Origin: JABDMH01 sp965223165
Lineage (GTDB): Bacteria > Bacteroidota > Bacteroidia > Chitinophagales > Saprospiraceae
DNA length: 64,000 nt
Direction: 5' to 3'
NCBI GenBank assembly: GCA_965223165.1
Contig: CBDCVQ010000014.1
Location: 457,520-521,519, forward strand
Shown here: piece by piece, positions 38,901-47,426 of the stretch
Position numbering within the stretch: the stretch's first letter is position 1
How the letters are laid out: each line of letters starts with the position of its first letter
Position numbers and translations under genes: made by a program
Notes under the pieces: generated by a model
The model's database searches: none
The model's input: only the letters and a program-made list of their open reading frames with translations
Told to the model about the DNA's origin: nothing

Positions 38901-41900
38901 TATAGCTCCCCGCCGGGATGTCGCTCAAGTCCTCGGTCGACGCTCCATTGCTCCACGCGTAGCTGTACGGCATCGTACCTCCGCTCACGCTCGCATCCGC
39001 ACTCCCTGTTGAGGTTCCGTTGCAGTCTACATTGCTGCCCGTGATCGAACAGCTCAACACCAGCGGCTCACTGATCGTAACCATACAGGTAGTCTCACAC
39101 AGGTTCGCATCCGTCACTGTCAGTGTATAGCTCCCCGCCGGGATATTGCTCAAGTCCTCGGTCGACGCCCCATTGCCCCACGCGTAGCTGTACGGCATCG
39201 TACCTCCGCTCACGGCCGCATCCGCACTCCCTGTTGAGGTTCCGTTGCAGTCTACATTGCTGCCCGTGATCGAACAGCTCAACACCAGCGGCTCACTGAT
39301 CGTAACCATACAGGTAGTCTCACACAGGTTCGCATCCGTCACTGTCAGTGTATAGCTCCCCGCCGGGATGTCGCTCAAGTCCTCGGTCGACGCTCCATTG
39401 CTCCACGCATAGCTGTACGGCATCGTACCTCCGCTCACGCTCGCATCCGCACTGCCTGTTGAGGTTCCGTTGCAGTCTACATTGCTGCCCGTGATCGAAC
39501 AGCTCAACACCAGCGGCTCGCTGATCGTAACCATACAGGTAGTCTCACACAGGTTCGCATCCGTCACTGTCAGTGTATAGCTCCCCGCCGGGATGTCGCT
39601 CAAGTCTTCGGTCATCGCCCCATTGCTCCATGCGTAGCTGTACGGCATCGTACCTCCGCTCACGCTCGCATCCGCACTCCCTGTTGAGGTTCCGTTGCAG
39701 TCTACATTGCTGCCCGTGATCGAACAGCTCAACACCAGCGGCTCGCTGATCGTAACCATACAGGTAGTCTCACACAGGTTCGCATCCGTCACCGTCAGTG
39801 TATAGCTCCCCGCCGGGATGTCGCTCAAGTCCTCGGTCGACGCTCCATTGCTCCACGCGTAGCTGTACGGCATCGTACCTCCGCTCACGCTCGCATCCGC
39901 ACTCCCTGTTGAGGTTCCGTTGCAGTCTACATTGCTGCCCGTGATCGAACAGCTCAACACCAGCGGCTCACTGATCGTAACCATACAGGTAGTCTCACAC
40001 AGGTTCGCATCCGTCACCGTCAGTGTATAGCTCCCCGCCGGGATGTCGCTCAAGTCCTCGGTCGATGCCCCATTGCTCCACGCGTAGCTGTACGGCATCG
40101 TACCTCCGCTCACGCTCGCATCCGCACTGCCTGTTGAGGTTCCGTTGCAGTCTACATTGCTGCCCGTGATCGAACAGCTCAACACCAGCGGCTCACTGAT
40201 CGTAACCATACAGGTAGTCTCACACAGGTTCGCATCCGTCACCGTCAGTGTATAGCTCCCCGCCGGGATGTCGCTCAAGTCCTCGGTCGACGCTCCATTG
40301 CTCCACGCGTAGCTGTACGGCATCGTACCTCCGCTCACGCTCGCATCCGCACTGCCTGTTGAGGTTCCGTTGCAGTCTACATTGCTGCCCGTGATCGAAC
40401 AGCTCAACACCAGCGGCTCGCTGATCGTAACCATACAGGTAGTCTCACACAGGTTCGCATCCGTCACTGTCAGTGTATAGCTCCCCGCCGGGATGTCGCT
40501 CAAGTCTTCGGTCATCGCCCCATTGCTCCATGCGTAGCTGTACGGCATCGTACCTCCGCTCACGCTCGCATCCGCACTCCCTGTTGAGGTTCCGTTGCAG
40601 TCTACATTGCTGCCCGTGATCGAACAGCTCAACACCAGCGGCTCGCTGATCGTAACCATACAGGTAGTCTCACACAGGTTCGCATCCGTCACTGTCAGTG
40701 TATAGCTCCCCGCCGGGATGTCGCTCAAGTCCTCGGTCGACGCTCCATTGCTCCACGCGTAGCTGTACGGCATCGTACCTCCGCTCACGCTCGCATCCGC
40801 ACTCCCTGTTGAGGTTCCGTTGCAGTCTACATTGCTGCCCGTGATCGAACAGCTCAACACCAGCGGCTCACTGATCGTAACCATACAGGTAGTCTCACAC
40901 AGGTTCGCATCCGTCACCGTCAGTGTATAGCTCCCCGCCGGGATGTCGCTCAAGTCCTCGGTCGATGCCCCATTGCTCCACGCGTAGCTGTACGGCATCG
41001 TACCTCCGCTCACGCTCGCATCCGCACTGCCTGTTGAGGTTCCGTTGCAGTCTACATTGCTGCCCGTGATCGAACAGCTCAACACCAGCGGCTCACTGAT
41101 CGTAACCATACAGGTAGTCTCACACAGGTTCGCATCCGTCACCGTCAGTGTATAGCTCCCCGCCGGGATGTCGCTCAAGTCCTCGGTCGATGCCCCATTG
41201 CTCCACGCGTAGCTGTACGGCATCGTACCTCCGCTCACGCTCGCATCCGCACTGCCTGTTGAGGTTCCGTTGCAGTCTACATTGCTGCCCGTGATCGAAC
41301 AGCTCAACACCAGCGGCTCACTGATCGTAACCATACAGGTAGTCTCACACAGGTTCGCATCCGTCACTGTCAGTGTATAGCTCCCCGCCGGGATGTCGCT
41401 CAAGTCTTCGGTCATCGCCCCATTGCTCCATGCGTAGCTGTACGGCATCGTACCTCCGCTCACGCTCGCATCCGCACTCCCTGTTGAGGTTCCGTTGCAG
41501 TCTACATTGCTGCCCGTGATCGAACAGCTCAACACCAGCGGCTCGCTGATCGTAACCATACAGGTAGTCTCACACAGGTTCGCATCCGTCACTGTCAGTG
41601 TATAGCTCCCCGCCGGGATGTCGCTCAAGTCCTCGGTCGACGCTCCATTGCTCCACGCGTAGCTGTACGGCATCGTACCTCCGCTCACGCTCGCATCCGC
41701 ACTCCCTGTTGAGGTTCCGTTGCAGTCTACATTGCTGCCCGTGATCGAACAGCTCAACACCAGCGGCTCACTGATCGTAACCATACAGGTAGTCTCACAC
41801 AGGTTCGCATCCGTCACCGTCAGTGTATAGCTCCCCGCCGGGATGTCGCTCAAGTCCTCGGTCGATGCCCCATTGCTCCACGCGTAGCTGTACGGCATCG

Positions 41901-43317
41901 TACCTCCGCTCACGCTCGCATCCGCACTGCCTGTTGAGGTTCCGTTGCAGTCTACATTGCTGCCCGTGATCGAACAGCTCAACACCAGCGGCTCACTGAT
42001 CGTAACCATACAACTAGTCTCACAGCCGTTGGCATCGCTTACTGAAATGGTGTACTCATCAGGGGCCAATCCGCCAATGAGAACATCCACCACGCTGGCA
42101 GCACCACTGACATTAACCACTTCACCTTCCACTCCACCGGTCACAGTATAGTCATACGGGGGTGCTCCCATCCCTAATGTCAGTTCAAATGACCCATCAT
42201 CCGCTCCGTTGCAGGAGACATTTTGAATAGCGTCGACATCACATGTAGGTAAGGTGGGACTTGCCCCACTCACAGAACCTACACACACGGCAAAATTCTC
42301 GGGCTGAGCACAATCAGCAATCATAGGAGTATCAAGAGCCTCTATCGTAATGTTGTAAGATGTCCCAAGCGAGTACTGAAAGGTGAATGAACCAGTGATT
42401 GCGCCACCACCACCCAGGTTTCCGAGACAGATATTGGGTTGTGTATTGAGGGCATTCATATCTGAAGCCATGTACTCAGCATTGCTACCATTGATGTTTA
42501 CCGTGACCGAATAGGTAGACTGATCAATGCAGGCGACAATAGGATCGTCAAGCTCTAGGGCGCAAAGCGTGATCTCTCCATCACCACAGCCAAACCGAGC
42601 TTTGAAATTCACTGAGAAACCGGTATTGGTATTTGAGGCATCATCGTCTTGATCCCACATAACCAAATATAGATTGGTGGTCTCAGTAAACAGTGGTACC
42701 GGGCTCGTGGCGAAGGTGTTGTCAAAGTCATCTCCACAGGCAATTTGTATCATCGGATCGCTGCAATTGGCAGGGACCGCACCAGGACTGGGCTGTGCCG
42801 GAATGCCACTGGAGGCGTAGAGCACCCACCCAATGTTGTCATTTGTGACCAACTGATAATCGTAAGAGCCCGCATAAGCCCGTACGTCAAACTGAATCCA
42901 GATCAAGTTCTGACCGGCCTCCGGAGGTGTAATCGTCGTGGGAGTCAAGCCGTTGGGACTGAAGCAAGAGCTAGGGGTGATCGTGAAAGCTTGCGGATCG
43001 TATACAGAATTGACTTGTATATTAGACTGAGTAGCAGCGGCATTTCCACATCCCACAACTCCTTCGTCCCCAGATGCTTGAATCGTGCCGTCGGGATTCC
43101 AGGCATCACTCCCATTGCCCATCCAACGGAGGGCATCGCAAGGAGTTTGAGATTTAGCCTGATGGTTGACAATAACAAGTAGCGCGACAAGCACGAACGG
43201 TAGGGTGGTTCTCGATCTTCTCAGCCACCATAGTGTGGACCGAGTGGGGATGAGCAATGTTTCTGTGGCTTTCAAGGAAAGTGCCTTGACGCAATCAAAA
43301 GTCAAGCTTGCATTCAT
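32923..43317 (-). CDS. giant T9SS protein with 35 SprB-type repeats
   Basis: 3464 aa. Signal peptide about 30-57 (LPFVLVALLVIVNHQAKSQ). About 58-365 is a Cys-containing N-domain (CGDDFDNTF, YLVMWDQDDDASNTNTGF). Then comes one diverged SprB unit and 35 units of 75 aa, each with VDCNGTSTGSADASVSGG, YSYAWSNGASTEDLSDIP, AGSYTLTVTDANLCETTC and four Cys. After the array follow a diverged Ig module, a TPGFWKNHP-containing domain of about 200 aa, and a T9SS sorting domain (VRAFPNPSDGRINLDLTD, LYDAVGRFVKEFEV). SprB repeats are named after the flavobacterial gliding adhesin SprB. Whether this cell glides is unknown. A long surface filament or adhesin is the likely role. Confidence 0.87.
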   Translation of the reverse strand: MNASLTFDCVKALSLKATETLLIPTRSTLWWLRRSRTTLPFVLVALLVIVNHQAKSQTPCDALRWMGNGSDAWNPDGTIQASGDEGVVGCGNAAATQSNIQVNSVYDPQAFTITPSSCFSPNGLTPTTITPPEAGQNLIWIQFDVRAYAGSYDYQLVTNDNIGWVLYASSGIPAQPSPGAVPANCSDPMIQIACGDDFDNTFATSPVPLFTETTNLYLVMWDQDDDASNTNTGFSVNFKARFGCGDGEITLCALELDDPIVACIDQSTYSVTVNINGSNAEYMASDMNALNTQPNICLGNLGGGGAITGSFTFQYSLGTSYNITIEALDTPMIADCAQPENFAVCVGSVSGASPTLPTCDVDAIQNVSCNGADDGSFELTLGMGAPPYDYTVTGGVEGEVVNVSGAASVVDVLIGGLAPDEYTISVSDANGCETSCMVTISEPLVLSCSITGSNVDCNGTSTGSADASVSGGTMPYSYAWSNGASTEDLSDIPAGSYTLTVTDANLCETTCMVTISEPLVLSCSITGSNVDCNGTSTGSADASVSGGTMPYSYAWSNGASTEDLSDIPAGSYTLTVTDANLCETTCMVTISEPLVLSCSITGSNVDCNGTSTGSADASVSGGTMPYSYAWSNGAMTEDLSDIPAGSYTLTVTDANLCETTCMVTISEPLVLSCSITGSNVDCNGTSTGSADASVSGGTMPYSYAWSNGASTEDLSDIPAGSYTLTVTDANLCETTCMVTISEPLVLSCSITGSNVDCNGTSTGSADASVSGGTMPYSYAWSNGASTEDLSDIPAGSYTLTVTDANLCETTCMVTISEPLVLSCSITGSNVDCNGTSTGSADASVSGGTMPYSYAWSNGASTEDLSDIPAGSYTLTVTDANLCETTCMVTISEPLVLSCSITGSNVDCNGTSTGSADASVSGGTMPYSYAWSNGAMTEDLSDIPAGSYTLTVTDANLCETTCMVTISEPLVLSCSITGSNVDCNGTSTGSADASVSGGTMPYSYAWSNGASTEDLSDIPAGSYTLTVTDANLCETTCMVTISEPLVLSCSITGSNVDCNGTSTGSADASVSGGTMPYSYAWSNGASTEDLSDIPAGSYTLTVTDANLCETTCMVTISEPLVLSCSITGSNVDCNGTSTGSADASVSGGTMPYSYAWSNGASTEDLSDIPAGSYTLTVTDANLCETTCMVTISEPLVLSCSITGSNVDCNGTSTGSADASVSGGTMPYSYAWSNGAMTEDLSDIPAGSYTLTVTDANLCETTCMVTISEPLVLSCSITGSNVDCNGTSTGSADASVSGGTMPYSYAWSNGASTEDLSDIPAGSYTLTVTDANLCETTCMVTISEPLVLSCSITGSNVDCNGTSTGSADAAVSGGTMPYSYAWGNGASTEDLSNIPAGSYTLTVTDANLCETTCMVTISEPLVLSCSITGSNVDCNGTSTGSADASVSGGTMPYSYAWSNGASTEDLSDIPAGSYTLTVTDANLCETTCMVTISEPLVLSCSITGSNVDCNGTSTGSADAAVSGGTMPYSYAWSNGAMTEDLSDIPAGSYTLTVTDANLCETTCMVTISEPLVLSCSITGSNVDCNGTSTGSADASVSGGTMPYSYAWSNGASTEDLSDIPAGSYTLTVTDANLCETTCMVTISEPLVLSCSITGSNVDCNGTSTGSADASVSGGTMPYSYAWSNGASTEDLSDIPAGSYTLTVTDANLCETTCMVTISEPLVLSCSIMGSNVDCNGTSTGSADASVSGGTMPYSYAWSNGASTEDLSDIPAGSYTLTVTDANLCETTCMVTISEAGDLSCSITGSNVDCNGTSTGSADASVSGGTMPYSYAWSNGASTEDLSDIPAGSYTLTVTDANLCETTCMVTISEPLVLSCSITGSNVDCNGTSTGSADASVSGGTMPYSYAWSNGASTEDLSDIPAGSYTLTVTDANLCETTCMVTISEPLVLSCSITGSNVDCNGTSTGSADASVSGGTMPYSYAWSNGASTEDLSDIPAGSYTLTVTDANLCETTCMVTISEPLVLSCSITGSNVDCNGTSTGSADASVSGGTMPYSYAWSNGASTEDLSDIPAGSYTLTVTDANLCETTCMVTISEPLVLSCSITGSNVDCNGTSTGSADASVSGGTMPYSYAWSNGASTEDLSDIPAGSYTLTVTDANLCETTCMVTISEPLVLSCSITGSNVDCNGTSTGSADASVSGGTMPYSYAWSNGASTEDLSDIPAGSYTLTVTDANLCETTCMVTISEPLVLSCSITGSNVDCNGTSTGSADASVSGGTMPYSYAWSNGAMTEDLSNIPAGSYTLTVTDANLCETTCMVTISEPLVLSCSITGSNVDCNGTSTGSADASVSGGTMPYSYAWSNGASTEDLSDIPAGSYTLTVTDANLCETTCMVTISEAGDLSCSITGSNVDCNGTSTGSADASVSGGTMPYSYAWSNGASTEDLSDIPAGSYTLTVTDANLCETTCMVTISEPLVLSCSITGSNVDCNGTSTGSADASVSGGTMPYSYAWSNGASTEDLSDIPAGSYTLTVTDANLCETTCMVTISEPLVLSCSITGSNVDCNGTSTGSADASVSGGTMPYSYAWSNGASTEDLSDIPAGSYTLTVTDANLCETTCMVTISEPLVLSCSITGSNVDCNGTSTGSADASVSGGTMPYSYAWSNGASTEDLSDIPAGSYTLTVTDANLCETTCMVTISEPLVLSCSITGSNVDCNGTSTGSADASVSGGTMPYSYAWSNGASTEDLSDIPAGSYTLTVTDANLCETTCMVTISEPLVLSCSITGSNVDCNGTSTGSADASVSGGTMPYSYAWSNGASTEDLSDIPAGSYTLTVTDANLCETTCMVTISEPLVLSCSITGSNVDCNGTSTGSADASVSGGTMPYSYAWSNGAMTEDLSNIPAGSYTLTVTDANLCETTCMVTISEPLVLSCSITGSNVDCNGTSTGSADASVSGGTMPYSYAWSNGAMTEDLSDIPAGSYTLTVTDANLCETTCMVTISEPLVLSCSITGSNVDCNGNSTGSADASVSGGTMPYSYAWSNGASTEDLSDIPAGSYTLTVTDANLCETTCMVTISEPVPLTCQITNPVLGVIICNDQTIDLSVSSSGGTGQHTYMWSSNTTTSVIPDQADPSKAVVTDLAVGVTIITVKVTDENGCESTCTTTIEAESCTDACTWTPGFWKNHPYQVCLVLGGTITGKGKKATCEGGGTISITICGETYELDATEIDELFKFSADTRGKKGPNCDNPTTDVERIGCHLAPAPNGETLLHHILAANLNLLANAQILGVSTLGDTRFGDLHCRTRQGDVDLCRFYERYGMDLTISDVLALDFCFDDELTADVLSALIEPLTYFNECHDDCGLPSNLLALPDQVWKESITAKVKIQDEQRSSFEVRAFPNPSDGRINLDLTDLEADLTVVRLYDAVGRFVKEFEVDTMDTDHVRLDLRALVHDGLYYLRIKNHTTVQTIPVVVSTR
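34115..42015 (-). repeat. 225-bp tandem repeat array, exactly 35 periods
   Basis: The word CCATACAGGT recurs every 225 bp from 34131. The last related word starts at 42006, exactly 7875 bp or 35 periods later, so no unit has an indel. Marker variants show higher-order structure. Eight units from 34566 to 36365 recur in the same order at 36366 to 38165 (both carry the rare CTTCAGAAATGG and GGATATTGCT variants, 1800 bp apart). The GTCATCGCCC variant recurs at 38711, 39611, 40511 and 41411, exactly 900 bp apart. Confidence 0.95.
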
Positions 43318-43901
43318 TTTTTGAAGTGTGTTATTAATTTCCTACCCATTCCAGAACAAAGGCAGTTCTGCACATTATAGGCGATGCCAGCGTGGTCAAT
43401 CACCGCAATGGTGCATCCACACTCTCATGATGTTTGGCAGGAAATCTTTGGTTACTGGTTACTTAGAGATTTTGAGTCCTGGTTTAGGGGCCACCGGGGA
43501 CATGTTATTCATGTGGATTTCTGCGTGGCCAGTCCTTGAGAAGGCCAACTTTGTCGGTCCAGGGGGAGTCACCACCAGCACCTTGGCTGATGATCGCTCG
43601 TCCGGCTATTGCTAGTCGTAAAGTCAATGGTACATGTTGTAACACTCAGCAACATTGCTGAGCTGGGGTTATAACTATATGGTCAAAAATAGCAGATTAT
43701 GTCCAAATTTCAGGGGTAACGCTGACAAATGTGGGTCGAAGACATGCTATATAGCTGATTTCCATGACCTTAACATGCATAGAATCCTTTATATATGACA
43801 GGTGAGCTAGCCTTTAATCTTGAGGGGAAGGCTGGGACCGACCGCTCAACTCCCGTGGTGAGGCCCTAACGCACTTCGGCTGTTTGTTGGGCAAATTTCT
43901 A
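43318..43901. other. intergenic, no gene recognised
   Basis: 584 bp upstream of the giant SprB gene and downstream of the hydrolase gene. A plus-strand frame of 95 codons (43328-43615) has no recognisable features and is probably not a gene. At 43887-43921 TTGGGCAA and TTGCCCAA form an inverted repeat that overlaps the last codons of the hydrolase gene and might help end its transcript. Confidence 0.45.
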
Positions 43902-44834
43902 CTAATCAATGAATTGCCCAACCTCATCAGCAAATTGCTCGGGCCTTTCAATAAACGGAAAGTGGCCACAGTCCTCCATCACCACCCATTTATGCTCCGA
44001 AATCGCCCGGCGAAGGCTGGGGCCCACCGTCTCGGATAGTAGGTCCTGCTTTCCGTATAATATCAACGTGCTGACATTCATACCACCCAAGGTGGGGTGC
44101 AAATCATAGGAGGCAAGGTCCCCTGCCAGGCCCTGAAAAAGACGGGCGCGATCCAAGTGGTCCCGAGTCAGCCCCAAGTCCAGATCAGTCATGAAGCTTA
44201 CATCGGCAAACTGGTGCTTAAACCCAATGCGCATCAAAGCGTCTACCGTCTCGGACTTTCCTGCCTTGAAATCGGCGGACTGCATGATCTCGGAGCGGGC
44301 GATGCTGTCTTCCGGTGTCATCAATTGGGATAGGGCCTGATCAGCCACCGCATTGGTCTGACTACTGGCCCCGATGCTGTTGATCAGCATCAGCGATCGC
44401 AGTTGCTGTGGGTAGCGTACAGCATAGTTCATAGCCAAGAACCCACCCCAAGAATGACCCAGCAGATGGACCTTGCCAAGATCTAAGTGCTGGCGGATTT
44501 GCTCGATGTCGTCAATCTGTTTGGCCAAAGACATATCGGCCACCGTCACATCGGCCGGCGACTTACCACAGGCTCGTTGATCGTAGTAAATCAGTCGATA
44601 GCGCTGGGCCAGATCATCCAACCACGGGACTAGGTAATGCTGGTTGAGCCCGGGGCCGCCATGCACGATCAGGATGGGCTCTCCCTTGCCAATGCTGCGA
44701 TGGAACAATTCGGTACCCTGTACCGGGACAAAACCTTCTGTAGCGGTGAGCGGCCGGTCGGACCGACTGCATGCGACCATAGCTACCAGGCTCAAAAGGA
44801 GATAGATACCCGTACTTCCAACAGATTTCGCCAT
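43902..44834 (-). CDS. alpha/beta hydrolase lipoprotein, proline-iminopeptidase-like
   Basis: 310 aa from the ATG at 44834. Five earlier codons are possible, but this Met directly precedes the signal. The signal ends in LVAMVAC, a lipobox with Cys22. The hydrolase core shows HGGPG (58-62, oxyanion hole), YYDQRACGKS, the nucleophile elbow GHSWGG with Ser128, an acid in LYGKQDLLS and the catalytic His in EDCGHFPF. HGGPG plus DQRACGKS is the pattern of peptidase family S33 (prolyl aminopeptidase and relatives). It would act in the periplasm. The substrate may be a peptide, lactone or ester, and the family call does not decide. Confidence 0.87.
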   Translation of the reverse strand: MAKSVGSTGIYLLLSLVAMVACSRSDRPLTATEGFVPVQGTELFHRSIGKGEPILIVHGGPGLNQHYLVPWLDDLAQRYRLIYYDQRACGKSPADVTVADMSLAKQIDDIEQIRQHLDLGKVHLLGHSWGGFLAMNYAVRYPQQLRSLMLINSIGASSQTNAVADQALSQLMTPEDSIARSEIMQSADFKAGKSETVDALMRIGFKHQFADVSFMTDLDLGLTRDHLDRARLFQGLAGDLASYDLHPTLGGMNVSTLILYGKQDLLSETVGPSLRRAISEHKWVVMEDCGHFPFIERPEQFADEVGQFID

Positions 44835-45146
44835 AATCCAAAATAGCAAATACGATTGGAAGAGACCGCTGCTGCCGCAAGGCCCCGCACAGCATATCGC
44901 CAGCTATGGCTCATGTTGTTTAAGCAAGGCGCCTATCCTTCGTATGAGACGTATGATCGTAGAACTGTGGAATTTTTATGGGCAGGACATGTTAACCCCA
45001 TCCAGCACCACACACCCCAGCATCTTGCCTGCATGCGCACAGGTGAGTAAACAATGGTGCAATTCGACAGGCAGCAGATGGTAGGCCATCGCCTCGTCCA
45101 CTCCGTCCTTTAACCTCGTTATCTCGTTAGAGTAGACCTGACTCGT
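44835..45146. other. intergenic, no gene recognised
   Basis: 312 bp between the hydrolase start and the OmpH-like gene end. No repeat, RNA or protein-like frame was seen. Confidence 0.45.
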
Positions 45147-45668
45147 CTAGTTCCTCAGGCCCAATCGAACTTGCAGCTTTGCCGTTAAATCTTGCCCCGG
45201 ATCAGCAAAAAGCAGCCATGACTCGCCCGAATCCAGCACATGGGTGTACCCATCCTCACGTGCGATCGCTTGAATCTCGCTGCGGAGATGATCCAGAATG
45301 GGCTGCAGTAGCCGGTTGCGCTGCGCGGTCAGGCGTTCTTGCGCCTTGCGCTCGTAGGCGGCAATCTCCTCCTCCTCCTTTTGCAAAGCCTGCGCCTGCT
45401 CATTCATTTCTTTGGGAGACAATTCCCCCGATTGCCGTCCTAGTTGGAGGTCACGAAGTTTGACCTGATAGGCCTCCACAAGGGTAGTGTATTCCGCCTC
45501 TAAGGTCGCTTGAGCCGCCTCCAACGAGTCATTCGCCACCTGTGACTCGGGCAATTGTTGTAACAATTGCATGAAATTGCAGTGACCGACCTTGGTGGAT
45601 TGGGCTGATGAGTAGGAGGCAATGGCCATAGCCAGGCTCACCGCCAAACAAGTGCTAAAGTGATTCAT
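45147..45668 (-). CDS. OmpH/Skp family periplasmic chaperone-like protein
   Basis: 173 aa. Signal peptide 1-22 (ending YSSAQS). The mature part opens with the Skp/OmpH beginning KVGHCNFMQLLQQLPES. A long charged coiled coil follows (about 45-125: LEAAQATLEAEYTTLVEAYQ, MNEQAQALQKEEEEIAAYER). The end returns to the beta core with IAREDGYTHVLDSGE. The length fits Skp (about 160 aa). Skp-type proteins hold unfolded outer-membrane proteins in the periplasm. It stands alone here, not next to bamA as in the usual cluster, so it is probably an additional paralogue. Confidence 0.87.
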   Translation of the reverse strand: MNHFSTCLAVSLAMAIASYSSAQSTKVGHCNFMQLLQQLPESQVANDSLEAAQATLEAEYTTLVEAYQVKLRDLQLGRQSGELSPKEMNEQAQALQKEEEEIAAYERKAQERLTAQRNRLLQPILDHLRSEIQAIAREDGYTHVLDSGESWLLFADPGQDLTAKLQVRLGLRN

Positions 45669-45851
45669 TTCTTTATCCTTTTTGTTTAGAAGTGCAGCAT
45701 CGAAATAAAGGATTAAGAAAGGGCGGAGTTAATAGTTAACGCATGTTTAACGGTAGGTGTTAATTAAATTTTATTTCCATGCCCTGCAGGCAGCGACTCG
45801 ATCTCCCGCATCGATCTAGGATCTCTCGATATTAGTTGGGCACAAAATAAA

Positions 45852-45886
45852 GAAGGCCACTCGTAGCCGGGCTACCAATGACCTTC
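45852..45886 (-). terminator. intrinsic terminator after the haloperoxidase gene
   Basis: GAAGGCCACTCGTAGCC and GGCTACCAATGACCTTC pair over 17 positions with a few mismatches and a one-base centre. On the minus strand the stem is followed by TTTATTTTG. It lies about 75 bp after the stop of the haloperoxidase gene. Confidence 0.7.
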
Positions 45887-45962
45887 TCCGTACACGATAA
45901 CTACAGATCAATCAATCCTTCTGGAGATATTTGCTATCTACTGTAATCCACTGGGCTGGACA

Positions 45963-47426
45963 TCAGGTCCTGGGCCTCCTCGTTGCGTAGGCATTTATGG
46001 CATTCGCAATTTCATATCCCAAGCGTAGGCCCTCGGTACAATCCATGCGGATATGCACACCCAGTGGAATTCTGGAGTAGGCATTTTCTTCAGCCATTTG
46101 TTCGAAAGAAGAAAAGGTCCGGGAGGCACCCCGAAATTCTGTACGACCTTCATGCGACCGGTCTGTGAAATTGGTCCGATTTCCAAAAAAGTCGATAAAT
46201 ACCCCCGCCGCCGCCGAGGCAAAACAAGAATGACCGGACGGGTATCCCGGAAAAGTGGGATTGGGCCAAGGTATCAGACGGTACAGGTTTGTCTGATAAT
46301 TCGGATCAATAAACTCGTGAATAAATACGCTCGGACGCATGACCATATACTCATACTTATATTTCCAGGTGCATACCGCTGCATCATTGAGCGAAAACCC
46401 CAGTTTGAGGAATAGTCGCAGCGCCTCCCCCAAGCGGAGATCCCGCTGATCGACCAACTGATTGGCGATAGAATATTGCCTGGAGGGAGGTCCAAAAGTC
46501 AGTCCCGCCACGTCATCGCTCCAAAACTCTGCAATCCACAATTGCTCCCCGTCCTCCGCTCGCGCATCGTTGTTCGCCTGATACACCTCCGTCATCTCGG
46601 CATAATAGTCGGAGCCCGGATCCTCGCTGTACGGCAGTGGTGGCACGCTAGACGTCTGCGGCGCAGAGATAATAAATGTGCGCACAGTACTCCAATACGG
46701 ATACAAGGCCCGCTCTGGCTCGGCCGAATACGTCCAATACCCCTCACCGATGGGCGGCTCATACGATGTGGGCTGCGGGGACAAAATCTGTGCTTCGGCC
46801 TCCAGATCCGTCTGGCTGTACGCGATGACGATGTCCGCAACGTATGCTCCCCAAGCGATCGAGGCCGCTACCCGCTGCGGGTCTACATTGTTGGATAGCC
46901 TACGCTGCTCACGCGACTCCAGGTTGGCAATGCCCGCCATTCGATCTGCCGGGACATTGTTCAGAAAATGCTGCATCACATCACTAAAGCAAGCATTTAC
47001 CGCGATCTCCACATCAATATCGCTGGGGGAATCACCACCATTCATCTCGAATCCCGGAATCCTTCCGCTATTTGATAGCAGTCTGGGTATGGCAGGCACC
47101 GCGGCCTCGTAGGCGGCCAAGCTGATGTAGGCCAGCGCCCGGGCGGTTGCATTGGGTCGCATACCCTCCGCATACCGTTCTAATTCGAGAAAAAGGTCGA
47201 TCCACCTCGTTGCCACCTGGGCATCTAACGTTCCACTTCCGTCATTACCTCCGCGGCCGCCCCCGTCGCCACGATCACCTTGATCTCCCTGCCGACCACC
47301 GGGAAGAGGACTGAATGCTGCCGCCTCTTCAGCGGAATAGTTTTCGATCGTGTCCTTTGAACAGGATGGGAACAACAGGCCTAGTATACATATCAGGGCC
47401 CACCCTCTTATTTGGTTACCACACAT
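45963..47426 (-). CDS. vanadium-dependent haloperoxidase / PAP2 family lipoprotein
   Basis: 487 aa. The signal ends in LLFPSC (Cys22, lipobox). Residues 42-66 form a Gly/Asp/Arg-rich linker (QGDQGDRGDGGGRGG). The C-terminal domain carries the full vanadate/phosphate-binding set of the PAP2 superfamily: K357-x6-R364-P (KYEYMVMRP), PSGH (396-399) and SR-x5-H (451-458, SRIPLGVH). FPGYPSGHSCFASA is the typical context of bacterial vanadium chloroperoxidase-like proteins. It could oxidise halides or hydrolyse phosphate esters, and sequence alone does not separate these. The upstream leader is A-rich with a run of ten A on the coding strand, common before Bacteroidota starts. Confidence 0.87.
   Translation of the reverse strand: MCGNQIRGWALICILGLLFPSCSKDTIENYSAEEAAAFSPLPGGRQGDQGDRGDGGGRGGNDGSGTLDAQVATRWIDLFLELERYAEGMRPNATARALAYISLAAYEAAVPAIPRLLSNSGRIPGFEMNGGDSPSDIDVEIAVNACFSDVMQHFLNNVPADRMAGIANLESREQRRLSNNVDPQRVAASIAWGAYVADIVIAYSQTDLEAEAQILSPQPTSYEPPIGEGYWTYSAEPERALYPYWSTVRTFIISAPQTSSVPPLPYSEDPGSDYYAEMTEVYQANNDARAEDGEQLWIAEFWSDDVAGLTFGPPSRQYSIANQLVDQRDLRLGEALRLFLKLGFSLNDAAVCTWKYKYEYMVMRPSVFIHEFIDPNYQTNLYRLIPWPNPTFPGYPSGHSCFASAAAGVFIDFFGNRTNFTDRSHEGRTEFRGASRTFSSFEQMAEENAYSRIPLGVHIRMDCTEGLRLGYEIANAINAYATRRPRT

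Noticed and set aside
34115..42015. CRISPR-like regular array
   Set aside because: The 225-bp units are coding, contiguous and have no spacers; the encoded units are SprB-type protein repeats.
43318..43420. Sigma-70-like boxes TTGACC and TATAAT before the giant SprB gene
   Set aside because: The spacing is 14 bp and Bacteroidota use a different consensus, so the match is probably chance.
43328..43615. 95-codon plus-strand frame
   Set aside because: Lies in the promoter region of the giant SprB gene, with no domain, signal or conserved-looking motif.
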